DNA from: Paralithodes platypus | Lineage: Eukaryota > Arthropoda > Malacostraca > Decapoda > Lithodidae | NCBI GenBank assembly: GCA_032716605.1 | Contig: CM064580.1 | Location: 31,756,728-31,820,727, forward strand | Direction of reading: 5' to 3' | DNA: 64,000 nucleotides | In this document: piece by piece, positions 9,875 through 19,401 of the stretch | Position numbering within the stretch: position 1 is the stretch's first letter | How the letters are laid out: each line of letters begins with the position of its first letter | Notes under the pieces: model-generated | Seen by the model: the letters and a program-made list of their open reading frames with translations, nothing else | What the model was told of the DNA's origin: nothing | Database searches by the model: none | Made by a program: the position numbers and the translations under genes

Positions 9875-11482
9875 TCAGTCACTCCCACAGTTCATAAGTG
9901 CCAAGGCTTCCCCACCGATACCATACATGCGCACCCCCGCATTCCTTGTGGCTACACCTGCCTGCGCAGCATCACCGCCTTCAGCGCCACGGACAGATGC
10001 AGTCGGTCTATAGTAGGGCTGTTGCATTTTACTACGGCAGCATTGGGAGGCTATGCGACGGTCGGGCGTATCTATGACATAGTCAACCTCACCAATCTGC
10101 TTAATGTCCTGATACAGACCACAAAACTTAGCAGCCATGGGTCGACCCTGAACTGACAACCGTGCCAAAGCCTCGTCGCCCACCTTGAACACCCTAGATT
10201 TAACTTGTTTGTTACAAGGGTCTCTCATCTTCGTGTTCATGCTGCTAACCGGGATAACCTCCGGGTATCTAGTGGTAGTATCAATTAAAGTGTGCAAGTA
10301 TTTATCTCCCGAACTGGTGGGTAATAATGGGCCAACCCTGTCAACTATGACACAAGTCAATGGCGGTTCAACTGCAGGTGTAGGGATCACAGGTGCCACG
10401 GGTATTCCTGGGTGGTGTTCTCCAACTAACTTACCAATATGACACATCAAAGAAGAAGCCACCGATGCATGCATATTAGGCCACCCAACATGAGACTGTA
10501 GCCTATCAGTAGTTTCACATACCCCCAAATGACCCGCCAGTGGTGCCACCTGCGTTAGCCTAACCAGCCCTTCCCGGAACTGGGCAGGCACCACTAACTG
10601 CTCCTCCCCCAAACCTGAGTTCGTATCCGGCTTCCACTGCCGATACAACAATGCCCCCTTTACAACAAATTTCAATGCTTGACCATTCTTCCCACCAGTC
10701 GTACCAACCTTCTTAAACAGGAGGCCCAGACTGGGGTCCTCTTGCTGCAACTTGCTCAGTTTATTTCTAGGTAACTCCATCAAGGCAGTTACCTCTGACC
10801 TCTCAAAAATATCAGAAGGTTGAGTCGGTTTCACTATGTCAGACTCCTCGTCCGGCACTAGGTCACTTCTACTAATCTCGGTAGCCTCACTGGGGTCAGC
10901 CAAGCCCACAGTTGCCTCCAGACCAGTGTCATCTAGTAGTGCATCATGGGATGGCCCGCACTCATGGCTGTCGGCCCCCACATCCACTAAATCATCCACC
11001 TGTTGTGCCAAATGTGCCACTGATTGGGTCACTGCACCAACAGGGTAGATAGAGTCCATGTTATCTTTTTGCAAACAACCACCACCAGGGGGTTCAAAAG
11101 CAGCCTCAGCGACGACTATAGGCGGCGGGAAAACTACTTCCCCTGCCAAGTCAGTGCTGAGCAAAAAGTCCACCCTCTCAACTGGCAGAGTGTCCACCAT
11201 GGCCACCTTACACTCGGCAGTCAAAAGTGGGCACTCTAGGGTCACCGGGACTGAATCACAGAATTGTTCACTGTTGATTCCCCTGCACATTACAAACTCT
11301 CCCGTGCTAATAGGTTCCCCTGTCAGGTTGCGACACATGGATTGTTGCGCACCAGTATCCCTAAACACCTTGACAGGGTAAGTCTGCTCCCCAACCCGTA
11401 CAAATCCATCATGTATGAATGGCCGACACCAATCAGGGAAACTCTGGTTATGCTCAGGTGATGATACCATCTGGGGCGGCAA
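9875..11482 (-). pseudogene. Protease-integrase part of pol (Gmr1-like)
   Basis: The 535-codon frame begins with an aspartic protease: active-site VFRDTGAQQSM (D42-T43-G44) and a flap-side VDFLLSTDLAG near residues 104-114. An acidic linker (about 140-230) follows. Next comes an integrase-type zinc-binding region (LAGHLGV near 315-321, WPNMHASVASSLMCHIG); one of the expected cysteines is missing. The start of the catalytic core reads VIVDRVGPLLPTSSGDKYL (first Asp about 381). The core then breaks off after IPVSSMNTK and jumps to the integrase C-terminal module (FKVGDEALARL, KFCGLYQ). The second and third catalytic acidic residues are lost. The frame is otherwise open, so the loss looks like a clean deletion. 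Confidence 0.85.
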
Positions 11483-11512
11483 AGTGCTTACTACCCTGCT
11501 TCGCGCTGGCCA

Positions 11513-11806
11513 TCACTGCCCCCCAAACTCACCAGTACCTGGCTTGCCTTTCGCAGGCACCTCCCCTAATGTCGCCACCAACTGGACAGCCTTGGGTTCC
11601 TGGGTAGCCTTCCATTTAGCACACTGAGGTTTAATATGCCCCACTTGCTTGCAAAAATAACATCTCACTTCCGTAGAAGGTTGCTGGTTGTCAGCCTGGG
11701 TATAATGTTGTGTCTTATTTGTAGTACCTTTGGGTGATGATGGGCGAGCTGATACTGTGGCTGCTTGGTGCACAGGTCGGTCTCTCCTGTCACCAATGCT
11801 CCCCAT
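11513..11806 (-). pseudogene. Gag nucleocapsid with CCHC knuckle
   Basis: A single retroviral-type zinc knuckle, CYFCKQVGHIKPQC (C-x2-C-x4-H-x4-C), sits mid-frame in a basic, Thr/Gln-rich context. In LTR elements it binds the RNA genome. It lies between the capsid frame and the protease frame, as expected. Small frame breaks separate it from both neighbours. Confidence 0.85.
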
Positions 11807-11863
11807 GCACGTGCCACGCCGGGCTAGTGCAAAGTCATCAGCCCTAACTGCTGCTTCCCTTTT

Positions 11864-12319
11864 TTATTTAAACCGCTTTTCTTTTAATTTTTCCCCAATG
11901 TCCTTTTCAACTATGCTTGTAAACTGCTCCATCAGCCAAACCTCACACGCCGCCTCAAAAGTACCAGCTGACTCTGAATGCAGCCACTTAGCTAGAGTAT
12001 CGCGCAGGTACCTGGCACATTCCACATGCGAGTCCCCCTGCCGCTTCCGAGCCCCCATGAAGGCCAACCTGTAAGCCTCAGGATGCAGCTCGTAGGCTTT
12101 TAACACAGCCTCTTTAAGTACATCATACTCTAGCTCCTGCACTTCTAGGCGATCGTATGCATCGAGAGCCTTGCCTTTTAACACATTAGACACCAACGCT
12201 GCCCAGCGGTGCCCCGGCCACTGATACTCGTGGGCCTTCTTCTCAAAGCGTAAGAACCACTCTGTGACCTTAAGTTCATCGAAGGCCGGCACGAGTTTCA
12301 GCCGTCGAGACAACAACAC
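11864..12319 (-). pseudogene. Gag capsid, SCAN-like
   Basis: The frame encodes a helical capsid-type segment with FEKKAHEYQWPGHRWAALVS, LKGKALDAYDRL, and LRDTLAKWL. This W-P...W...L..L.GKA..AY..L pattern is typical of gypsy gag capsids related to the SCAN domain, which is thought to descend from Gmr1-like gag. That fits the pol domain order of this element. The frame is shifted relative to the upstream gag segment. Confidence 0.8.
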
Positions 12320-12364
12320 CTCTTCTGCCTCCTCCCTAGATGCATGACCAGCATTATTCCCTTG

Positions 12365-13258
12365 TCATCCTTGCCCACTAGTTTCCAATTTCGTCTTCTC
12401 CAAATCTACCTTTATTCTCTTCTCCTCCATCTCTATCCTTCTCACCTCAAGCTCTCTATCTTTGTCTCTCTGTCTCTCTTCTCTTTCTCTATGTCTCTCT
12501 TCTCCTTCTCTATCTTTCTGTCTCTGTCTCTCTTCCCTCTCTCCATCTTTCTCTCTCTGTCTCTCTTCCATCTCCAATCTCTTGAGCTGCAACTCAACCT
12601 CTGGATTCCTTCTCGACCCAATCGGGGTTATAGGAGGAAACTGGGCATAAGGGGGAACATTGTGCTGAGCACTCACTGTATGAGTGGCATCGAAATGCTG
12701 GGGCGTGGCCAACGACACATGGGGGGAAGGAGGATACTGCGGATTGCTAGCATAACTTGAAACAAATATACTGGCCATAGGGGCCTGAACATAGCCCTGT
12801 AAAAATGAAGGGGCCGTACTGATAGGGTTAAATGCTGGCGGTGGAAGCGTGGTGGCAGGTGCGGTGGTATTAGTAGGAGACTGTCTAACTACAGTATCAC
12901 CTTGCTCTGGAGTCGTTGCTCCACTCCGGGCTCCAGTAGAAAAATAGCTAACCTGACTGCTAGGATGGTGCGGCACATGCAGGATGGTGCCATCATCCAC
13001 AACACAAGTACTAGCTTCAAAATAAGGACCCCTAGGCTGCGCAGCCATCTTGCACACCTCTTGAACTAACTCTGCCTTAGACATACCACTGCACCTCCAT
13101 CCATACGCCTCCAACACACATCTTAATTCATCACTACTCCTGCTAGCAACCTCTTCTTGACTAGGTGGGGTTGTAATAAACTGCAAGGCGTCCTCCTTCC
13201 ACACAATATGAAGAGGAATGTAATCAACATGCGACATCTTAGCAATAGTTGTGGACAC
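12365..13258 (-). pseudogene. Gag N-terminal region with SAP-like motif and coiled coil
   Basis: The 297-codon frame begins about 130 bases inside the 5' LTR edge, the right place for gag. Residues about 38-70 (SSDELRCVLEAYGW, then SGMSKAELVQEV) resemble a SAP-type helix-hairpin-helix. The middle is Pro/Ser/Thr-rich. Residues about 215-295 are a highly charged Glu/Arg/Lys coiled-coil segment. The strongly biased TCTCT composition in plus-strand reading is the shadow of these Arg/Glu codons. The frame ends one shift before the capsid. Confidence 0.75.
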
Positions 13259-13368
13259 GGGTTAATAAAATAAGAGTACTATGTCCGTAGACTTTCAATT
13301 ACAAGAAAAATTACTGACAATCTAAATATAATGCTTCACACCACAAGAACTCTATACTATCACACTAT

Positions 13369-13386
13369 GCTGGCATGAGGTCGCCA
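13369..13386 (-). promoter_or_regulatory. Primer-binding site candidate
   Basis: One base inside the 5' LTR the minus strand reads TGGCGACCTCATGCC. The first eight bases complement the expected 3' end of an arginine tRNA including CCA, as used by 412/mdg1-type elements. The match beyond eight bases is poor, so the tRNA identity is inference. Confidence 0.5.
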
Positions 13387-13387
13387 C

Positions 13388-15197
13388 TGTTACAAGGGCA
13401 GCCGGGGCAACCAGATGCTTACATTGCCTAGCCCACAGCACCATATTACCCTGCAACAGACACGCTCTTAATATCTGACTCAAACACCAAGACACGCCGG
13501 TTCTCTAGGAAAAATGGTTATCTTCCTCTTTGCTTATTAACTCTCGGAATCCGGGAGGCCTCATATGAGGCAAACAAAAATATTGGCAGGAATCCGGGAG
13601 GCCTCATATGAGGCAAACAAAAATATTGGCAGGAATCCGGGAGGCCTCATATGAGGCAAAATGCGCGGCTAAAAATCGCCGCTAAAATCATCATAACTCG
13701 GCAACCACGCGTCGTAGCGATATCATCTCAACGGCAGTCTACAGACAACAAAGATTTCTACAATTTGCAAAAGAATTGACTGCTCTAGGTGGTCTCAATC
13801 AGTAGCTACTGAATTATGAAGCTTGACTGTACGAAAATGGCGCCGGACACAGCGATCGGGATCATATGAGGCCCCCCCGGATCCGATGGGTTAAAGCAGT
13901 AACAAGGAGACACAAAAATATCTATTGTCCCCGAGTCTATTCCATAGTGCGTGTAGTATGCAAGAGAACTTCTAAGGTTATTCTATACTGCACCAACATT
14001 ATCCCACCATACCACTACTAGACTCCCAGAACACTCTGTATCATGCCCAATCGCTCAGGAATTGAGAACAATACAAAGCAAAAACCCATGGAAAGTCCAG
14101 TACAATAAACCTCTGTGCCAAGCCTAATATCCCTAGCCTATGTCCTAATAATACACCGAGTGGCTCTCTTCAGCACAGCACGGCGGTGGTGTTGTAAGGG
14201 ATAAACAACTTTAATGACTTATCGCTTACAACATCATCGGGGGTAGGCTCAATACACCCGAGTACAATGGGGACAACCTCACCTAGTAACAGGCTCCACC
14301 CCTAGTCCCTAACTGCACCAGATGTATTGTTGCTAAAACTACACAAGGCCCAAGGGTTGATATCCTAGTAGGTTGGAAATTGGCTGCCACCCTTAAAGGG
14401 TTAAATAAGGCCCGAGTTGGAGGATGCTGTGTGGTGGAAGGAAAAACAAGGTTGCCTATTATGGCATTATAAAGGCCTCCTCACCACCCAACAACCTCGG
14501 TCCTCCAGGGCTCAACAAATGCTGGATAAACAGGCCAATCCCCAAACCACTAGCGACATCAACCAGGAATAATATGCACATATAATGATGAATAACATTG
14601 CAGCAAAATAATGGAAAAGAACATGGAGAAATAAAAGGAGAAGCTTATATGCTAGATTGCCAAAGAATGAATGAATGCAGTAATTAGGATTAAACTAAAG
14701 ATGTTAAAACAAAACAATATGCTCAATATGACTCCAGCCCCTGCTATGCTCCAATCAAATAAAGAACCAAAAAGAAATATGCGGTATTCAAGGGACAACA
14801 CGAAGCAAGCCTATCCAACACCAAACAGAGATGTTGACAGAGCGAGCGCTACGACTGGAGTGCGCTCTAGCACTCGCTCTGGTTCCCACGGCCAAGACGA
14901 GGGAGGAAGGGAAGCGCCAGGCACCGCCAGAACATACAATTAACTAGGCAGCCTGGGCTCTCACTAGCAATACAAAGTAATCAAGTAAAACATAAGACAA
15001 CATTGTGTAAACTTATGATAGACGAAATAATAATTAATTATAGTAATAGCCAACAGACCACACAGACTACAGGCGCCGTCCTGCTAGCCACGAGGGCTAG
15101 CTAGCTACTAGCCTCGAACAGGGTCCCCCCCCCACAACAGGCCTTGCAACTACAGCTCACTCACAAATTATATAGGCTACAAACTCATTTGGGAGTG

Positions 15198-15200
<3 letters not shown>
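13388..15200 (-). repeat. 5' LTR of the Gmr1-like element, with MITE inside
   Basis: It matches 6525-7982 end to end. The extra length is explained by the 350-bp MITE at 13541-13890 plus its TTAA duplication: 1813 minus 354 is 1459, against 1458 in the other LTR. Confidence 0.92.
13541..13890. mobile_element. TTAA-flanked MITE (family M3) in the 5' LTR
   Basis: TTAA stands at 13537-13540 and 13891-13894, while the other LTR has a single TTAA at the matching site (GCTTATTAAAGCAG near 6670). The termini are inverted copies around ATCCGGG and CCTCATATGA. The left end carries a 43-bp unit repeated about 2.6 times (13548, 13591, 13634), each with the palindrome CCTCATATGAGG. There is no coding sequence. 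Confidence 0.9.
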
Positions 15201-15264
<64 letters not shown>

Positions 15265-15266
<2 letters not shown>

Positions 15267-15396
15267 TACATACAGTATGAAGGAAAATCCACAAGGAAAG
15301 AAGAAAAACACGGAGTCCCAAGCGCTTTCGTGTATATTTACATCTTCAGGGGAGGTCAGACAGGCACATGTTGCTGTGACTTTATTGCATATATAC
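15265..15396 (-). mobile_element. Penelope-like element end fragment (candidate)
   Basis: The segment holding CACGGAGTCCCAAGCGCTTT and CATCTTCAGGGG resembles the terminal region of Penelope-like retroelements as I know it. It sits in AT-rich DNA like the second example at 62.76-63.05 kb. No RT or GIY-YIG coding remains, so the assignment rests on the terminal motif alone. Confidence 0.4.
15316..15353 (-). ncRNA. Hammerhead-ribozyme-like core 1
   Basis: On the minus strand: UCCC, CUGAAGA, a hairpin UGUA-AAUA-UACA, C, GAAA, then the palindrome AGCGCU formed with the last A, a U at the cleavage position, and GGGA. UCCC and GGGA pair as stem I, CUGANGA and GAAA match the catalytic core, and AGCGCU could form stem III between two strands. 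Stem II has one unpaired base next to the core, so activity is uncertain. Confidence 0.4.
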
Positions 15397-15480
15397 AGTA
15401 TATATATATTATAATTATATATACATATATATATAATTATATATATATATATATATATATATAATTATATATACCGGTAT

Positions 15481-16411
15481 ATATTTAACAACCATGGGGA
15501 CATCATATACCCTTGATTTAACCCAACATTCAGATCAAAGAAGTAGCTCTGTTCATTCTCCACACATACTGACGCCTTTGCACCCTCATAAATATATACT
15601 CCACACTACTTTCATCCGGGGATGTTCAGCCAGGCTGCCTAGGGAACAATAACAACAACAACAACTGCTTTCAGCAACTTACCATCTGCTCCGTATATTC
15701 TTCCTTCCCTTATCAGCGATACACCAACATCCACTGCTCTTCCTTGTATTTCTTTTATGACTCCATCCATATACTGTATATATAGAACGACCATCGGGAC
15801 ATCACACACCCTGCTTTACCAAACATTCAGATCAAAGAACTCCCTCTGTTCATTCTCCACACGTACTGAAACCTTTGCACTCTCATATTTACTCTTCACT
15901 GCTTTCAGCAACTTGCCATCTACTCCATATATTCTCAGTACTTTCCATATACCTTCTCTATCAACTCTGTCATTCCACTCGTTGCCTTCCCTTATTAGTG
16001 GTACACCAACATCCACTGCTCATCCTTGCATTTCTTTTATGACTCCATCCATATACAGTATATATTGAACATCCACGGAGACATCACACACCCTTTCTTT
16101 AACCCAAAATTCAGATCAAAGAACTAGCTCGGTTCATTCTCAACACATACTGACACTTTTGCACCCTCATACATGCTTTTCACTGCCTTCAGCAACTTGC
16201 TATCTGCTCCGTATATTCCAAGTACTTTCTACATACCGGTACCTTCTCTATCAACTCTGTCATAGGCCTTCTCCAAGTCCATGAAGGCAGCATACAACTT
16301 TTGTCCCTTCTCAAGATATTTCTCCACAACATATTTCAGGGCAAAGATCTGAGCTACACATCCTCTTCCCTTCCTATGATAAATACTGTATGTTAACTGT
16401 TTCCCCAGCAA
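15481..16411 (-). pseudogene. RTE-type LINE, 5' RT part with internal triplication
   Basis: Minus-strand reading gives FALKYVVEKYLEKGQKLYAA, then FMDLEKAYDRVDRE. A segment from there to GVPLIREGNEW then occurs three times in tandem (about 15490, 15785 and 16067, spacing 298 and 282). The junction is visible as GNEW followed directly by NDRVDREGIWK. Each unit also carries KQGCVMSP-like and YMDGVIKE sequence. It continues, beyond the LTR element, into 5691-6524. It cannot encode a working protein. Confidence 0.75.
15615..15664 (+). mobile_element. 50-bp nested insertion with (CAA)n tail
   Basis: Compared with the two neighbouring RTE copies, 15615-15664 is extra. It ends in CAATAACAACAACAACAA and is flanked by near-identical 9-bp repeats CTACTTTCA (15606-15614) and CTGCTTTCA (15665-15673). 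It looks like a strongly 5'-truncated LINE or SINE tail. Confidence 0.65.
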
Positions 16412-16830
16412 TACTGACTGAAAATGCCCAAATATATTGCATGTGCATTTCTGATTTATCTAAAATATGTAAAATTATACCAAATACCAACTACATTAGC
16501 ACAAAAATCAATCAATCACAGAAACAGGATAAAAACATAGAATAAATACCCCAAAAGATGAATACGTTAACCCTATCCCCAGCAATACTTACTGAACATG
16601 CACAAATAAATTGCATGTCCTCTTCAGATTTAGCTGAAATATGTAAAATTACACCAAATACTAACTACATTAGCACAAAAATCAATCAAGCACTTTAACA
16701 GGATAAATAAAATGGAAGAAATAACCTAAAAATGAATTTATCTATAGCCTACTGGTATATATTGCCGGACACCTTGATCCCCAAAGGGGTGAGCACGAAC
16801 GAAACGCCTGCGTATTTCAAGCTCGCTTGA
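16400..16830. repeat. RTE-linked 170-bp modules and RTE 3' end
   Basis: Two tandem copies of the module containing CCAGCAATACTGACTGAAAA lie here. They are followed by the RTE 3' terminus ATTGCCGGACACCTTGATCC near 16770. The same module-plus-terminus order is found at 5562-5720. Confidence 0.65.
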
Positions 16831-17151
16831 GTTATCACTCGATCATCTTTTAGAGCTTTTTGGCCCGGGGTTATTACCACACCATCGCGTCATAAGGAGT
16901 TTAAGGGGGTTAAATTGCTAGATATATAGAGGAAGAGGAATGCTAATTAAAGCTAAACAAAAATATATAAGATATTTTTAACATGAGGTTGCTTATAATA
17001 ATTTGTACCTCTGTAGTTTCTCCATGTCTACCCAAAAAGGTCACATTCCTAAAAAGACCCAACCAAAAAGGCCAAGCTTCTGTACAGAAAAAAGGCCACA
17101 CACCATTACCCTTATGGTGACCCTATCAAATAATCAAAACAACCACACTTC
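16831..17151. other. Non-coding DNA with imperfect CCAAAAAGGCCA repeats
   Basis: Several degenerate copies of a CCAAAA(T/A)GG(C/T)CACAC motif occur from 17030 onward, and again between and after the two MITEs (17600, 18120). The MITEs therefore split a simple repeat tract. Confidence 0.5.
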
Positions 17152-17155
17152 TTAA

Positions 17156-17587
17156 CCCAATTCCCGCGGGGCCCCCCATATGACGGAGACGATTTTCCGG
17201 CTATTTTGTAGCCTGTGAGCCAGGCCAGCTTTTGCAAGCAGCATTGATGGAAGTCAGCCGGAGCCTACATGCCCCGCCACGACACTGAGGTGTGTGTGAG
17301 AGAGAGCTCACTTATGTTCCGGGTCACATATAGCGAAAACAGAAAATAATTGGTAATTTTTAGCGATTTCGCGTATCGGATTTGGTCATTTTTAGCAATT
17401 TTGCCCTTCGTTTGCAAGATCGTTACAAGAAAACCAGACGTCGTACAGGGATGATTCAGGAGTTATTTGAAAGCTATTACCGTACTTTCACGAATACATA
17501 ATTGTATTACGCTCTGGCTTTAGCTTATGCATGAAAATTAGCAGGGAATGAAGGCAATTTCGGGCAATTATGCCTACTCGTACAGGA
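17156..17587. mobile_element. TTAA-flanked MITE, diverged M1 relative
   Basis: It is flanked by TTAA at 17152-17155 and 17588-17591. It starts CCCAATTCCCGCGGGG. The interior aligns with copy 1 at 3788-4274: for example GTTACAAGAAAACC against GTTATTGCAAGAAAAC, and GCATGAAAATTAGC against GCATGAAAATGATC. The terminal inverted repeats are weak. Confidence 0.6.
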
Positions 17588-17622
17588 TTAATAGCTTTAA
17601 CCAAAATGGTCACACTCCTTAA

Positions 17623-18102
17623 CCCTACTTTAGCGGCCTATGCGGTTTATTTATATGTACCGCCCAGCGGGGTGTTTTTAGCCAAAATAGGGCTGTTTAC
17701 GTGATCATTTTCATGCCTAAATAAGACCCAGAACGTAAAACAAGTATCTATCCCTGAAAGGGCATAAACAGAGCTTTCGAATGACACCATAACGATCCTT
17801 TTATGATGGCTAGTTTTCTTGCAATAACCGTGCAACGCGAGTGCAAAAAGCAGGTAATTAGCCACTTTCCCGATACAATTCCGTATATAGCGAGTGAGAG
17901 AGGGAGGAGGGAGCTGAGATTCGTGTCAGTTGGTTCGCCGCGGTGGTCTGGAGCAGTCATACGCTTGCTAGTCTCCTGCCACCACTTGTCTCTCTCTCTC
18001 AGCAACATTACGTGCTGAAATTGCCACTCGACCTATGTCGAGCGCCGCCACATAGTCCAGCTTAATTAAAAACGACTTATGTGGTGAGCCGCTTTTTAAG
18101 GG
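17623..18102. mobile_element. TTAA-flanked MITE (family M1), copy 2
   Basis: TTAA stands at 17619-17622 and 18103-18106. Ends are CCCTACTTTAGCGGC and GCCGCTTTTTAAGGG, clear inverted repeats. It is the reverse complement of 3788-4274 along its full length. The frames 17647-18018 on both strands are shadows and occur in both copies. Confidence 0.85.
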
Positions 18103-18275
18103 TTAATGGTCTAAGTGGCCATAGCCAAAATGGCTACACTATATTCCTTCTGTACTTTCTCCATGCCCGATAAGATGCATGATATTTTGATATATGTGAC
18201 ACAACCCTTGTATCCAACCCAATACCCTGCGTGCAACCCCGCTCGAACCCCGCACAACGTTGCTTGCAACTTTAA

Positions 18276-18330
18276 TTATTATTATTATTATTATTATTAG
18301 TAGTAGTAGTAGTATTAGCATTATTAGGGG
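18276..18330. repeat. (TTA)n(GTA)n microsatellite
   Basis: ATTATTATT units pass into AGTAGTAGT units and then degenerate. Confidence 0.9.
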
Positions 18331-18464
18331 GTTGCACCGCCGCCCACCTCTCATATACACTCTCGTGACAATAAACCCTTTTTTACTGGATATTAGCTCC
18401 TTACACCTACTTTCTGGTTCTTCAATGTCCACATGATCCTTATGCAAGACAAATATGTGCATCT

Positions 18465-18670
18465 ATCTATCTATCTATTGCCTGACGCCGTGATCCCCGA
18501 AGGGGTGGCGACGGACGAACCGCCCCATGCACCTCTGTCCTCAGTCAGTCAATGCCCTTCCTCCTAACCAGCACCGCCTTCATCCATACACTTCCTCACT
18601 CCATCCTTCCACCTCTCTTTCGGTCTACCTCTCCCTCTCTGTCCTTCCACCTCGCTCTCGTATGTGCATA
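18465..18670 (-). mobile_element. RTE-type LINE 3' end with (TAGA)n tail
   Basis: ATCTATCTATCTATTGCC is followed by ACGCCGTGATCCCCGAAGGG and a CT-rich 3' UTR. This matches the RTE end at 5680-5880 in the same orientation. It is the 3' terminal piece only, with no RT remaining. Confidence 0.65.
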
Positions 18671-19028
18671 TGATGCAATATTATTGCTTTATATGGTAGA
18701 CATAACAAATTCTTTCTCAATTGATGCTAAATCTGCCGCACCGATGGCACTGTAATAAACAGGCCTATTGCAGTTGCCAGGTAAATAAATTAAAAATTTC
18801 ACACAATATGAATTGCCGAGAGAACGGTTCTTGGAGTGCCATATGCACGCTTGGTTGCTTGGCCCTTAGCACTATCAAAACCTAGAATCGCAGCCTGATC
18901 AAAGGGTTATCAATGATAATAAATTGCTAATACGTGGAGCGGGTGGTTACACAAATGTCATATGAGCTGACTAAAACGCGGGGGTAGGGGTTTGTTTGAT
19001 TATCTGCATATGAGACATGCGGTTATAA
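18671..19028. other. Unclassified AT-rich DNA
   Basis: I see no gene, RNA or repeat structure in this stretch. Confidence 0.5.
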
Positions 19029-19401
19029 TACTAATAATAATAATAATATTTATTCAGTTAGCAATTTACAGAGTTGGTACCACATAGTTTGTTATAAATA
19101 TGACATGTACCAGCCTTGCATAATTCCAACTAAGGATAGCCCAATAAGGCCGTTAGGCGTATTTCCATTGGGGTCCTTGTGGGATTAGGTTAGCTGGGGA
19201 AAAGGGGAGGATAAAGAAATAGATACTTTAGAGAAAGTATTTCTAGGGGGTTATTTTAAGATACCTTACATCCTATAGTAAATATCAGTAATCCGTAATC
19301 AGTAATCATTTCAGTTTGGTTTGTCTATCTCTTATGTCGTATTTAGTAGTAGACATAAGCTTGGTGCTCCCTTCTCGCAGCTGTCCGGTTCAGGTGTTCC
19401 T

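Larger units (their letters stand above)
6525..15200 (-). mobile_element. LTR retrotransposon, Ty3/gypsy Gmr1-like, defective
   Basis: Two direct LTRs bound an internal region coding on the minus strand. Boundaries are TG...CA at both LTRs. The flanks on both sides are (AT)n, so the target duplication cannot be read uniquely. Reading from 13258 downwards the order is gag (SAP-like, coiled coil, SCAN-like capsid, CCHC), protease, integrase, reverse transcriptase, then an RNase H end. That order (integrase before RT) is the hallmark of the Gmr1 group. The element is dead: there are stops, frameshifts, a deletion within integrase, a deletion between RT and RNase H, and two MITE insertions. It lies inside the minus-strand RTE copy. 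Confidence 0.88.
15201..15480. repeat. (AT)n tracts flanking a Penelope-like fragment
   Basis: Long AT runs at 15201-15262 and 15400-15480 enclose a unique segment, 15265-15396. The Gmr1-like element inserted at the left edge of this AT tract, so its target duplication is hidden. Confidence 0.75.

Noticed and set aside
12344..12760. Ser/Leu-rich plus frame
   Set aside because: Antisense of the Glu/Arg coiled-coil region of gag.
7453..14943. Conserved 90-codon plus-strand frame found twice (7453 and 14671)
   Set aside because: Both copies lie in the two LTRs, antisense to the element; identity is due to LTR duplication, not selection.
17647..18018. Conserved frames shared with 3872-4270
   Set aside because: Both are copies of the same non-coding MITE; conservation of the frame follows from copy identity.
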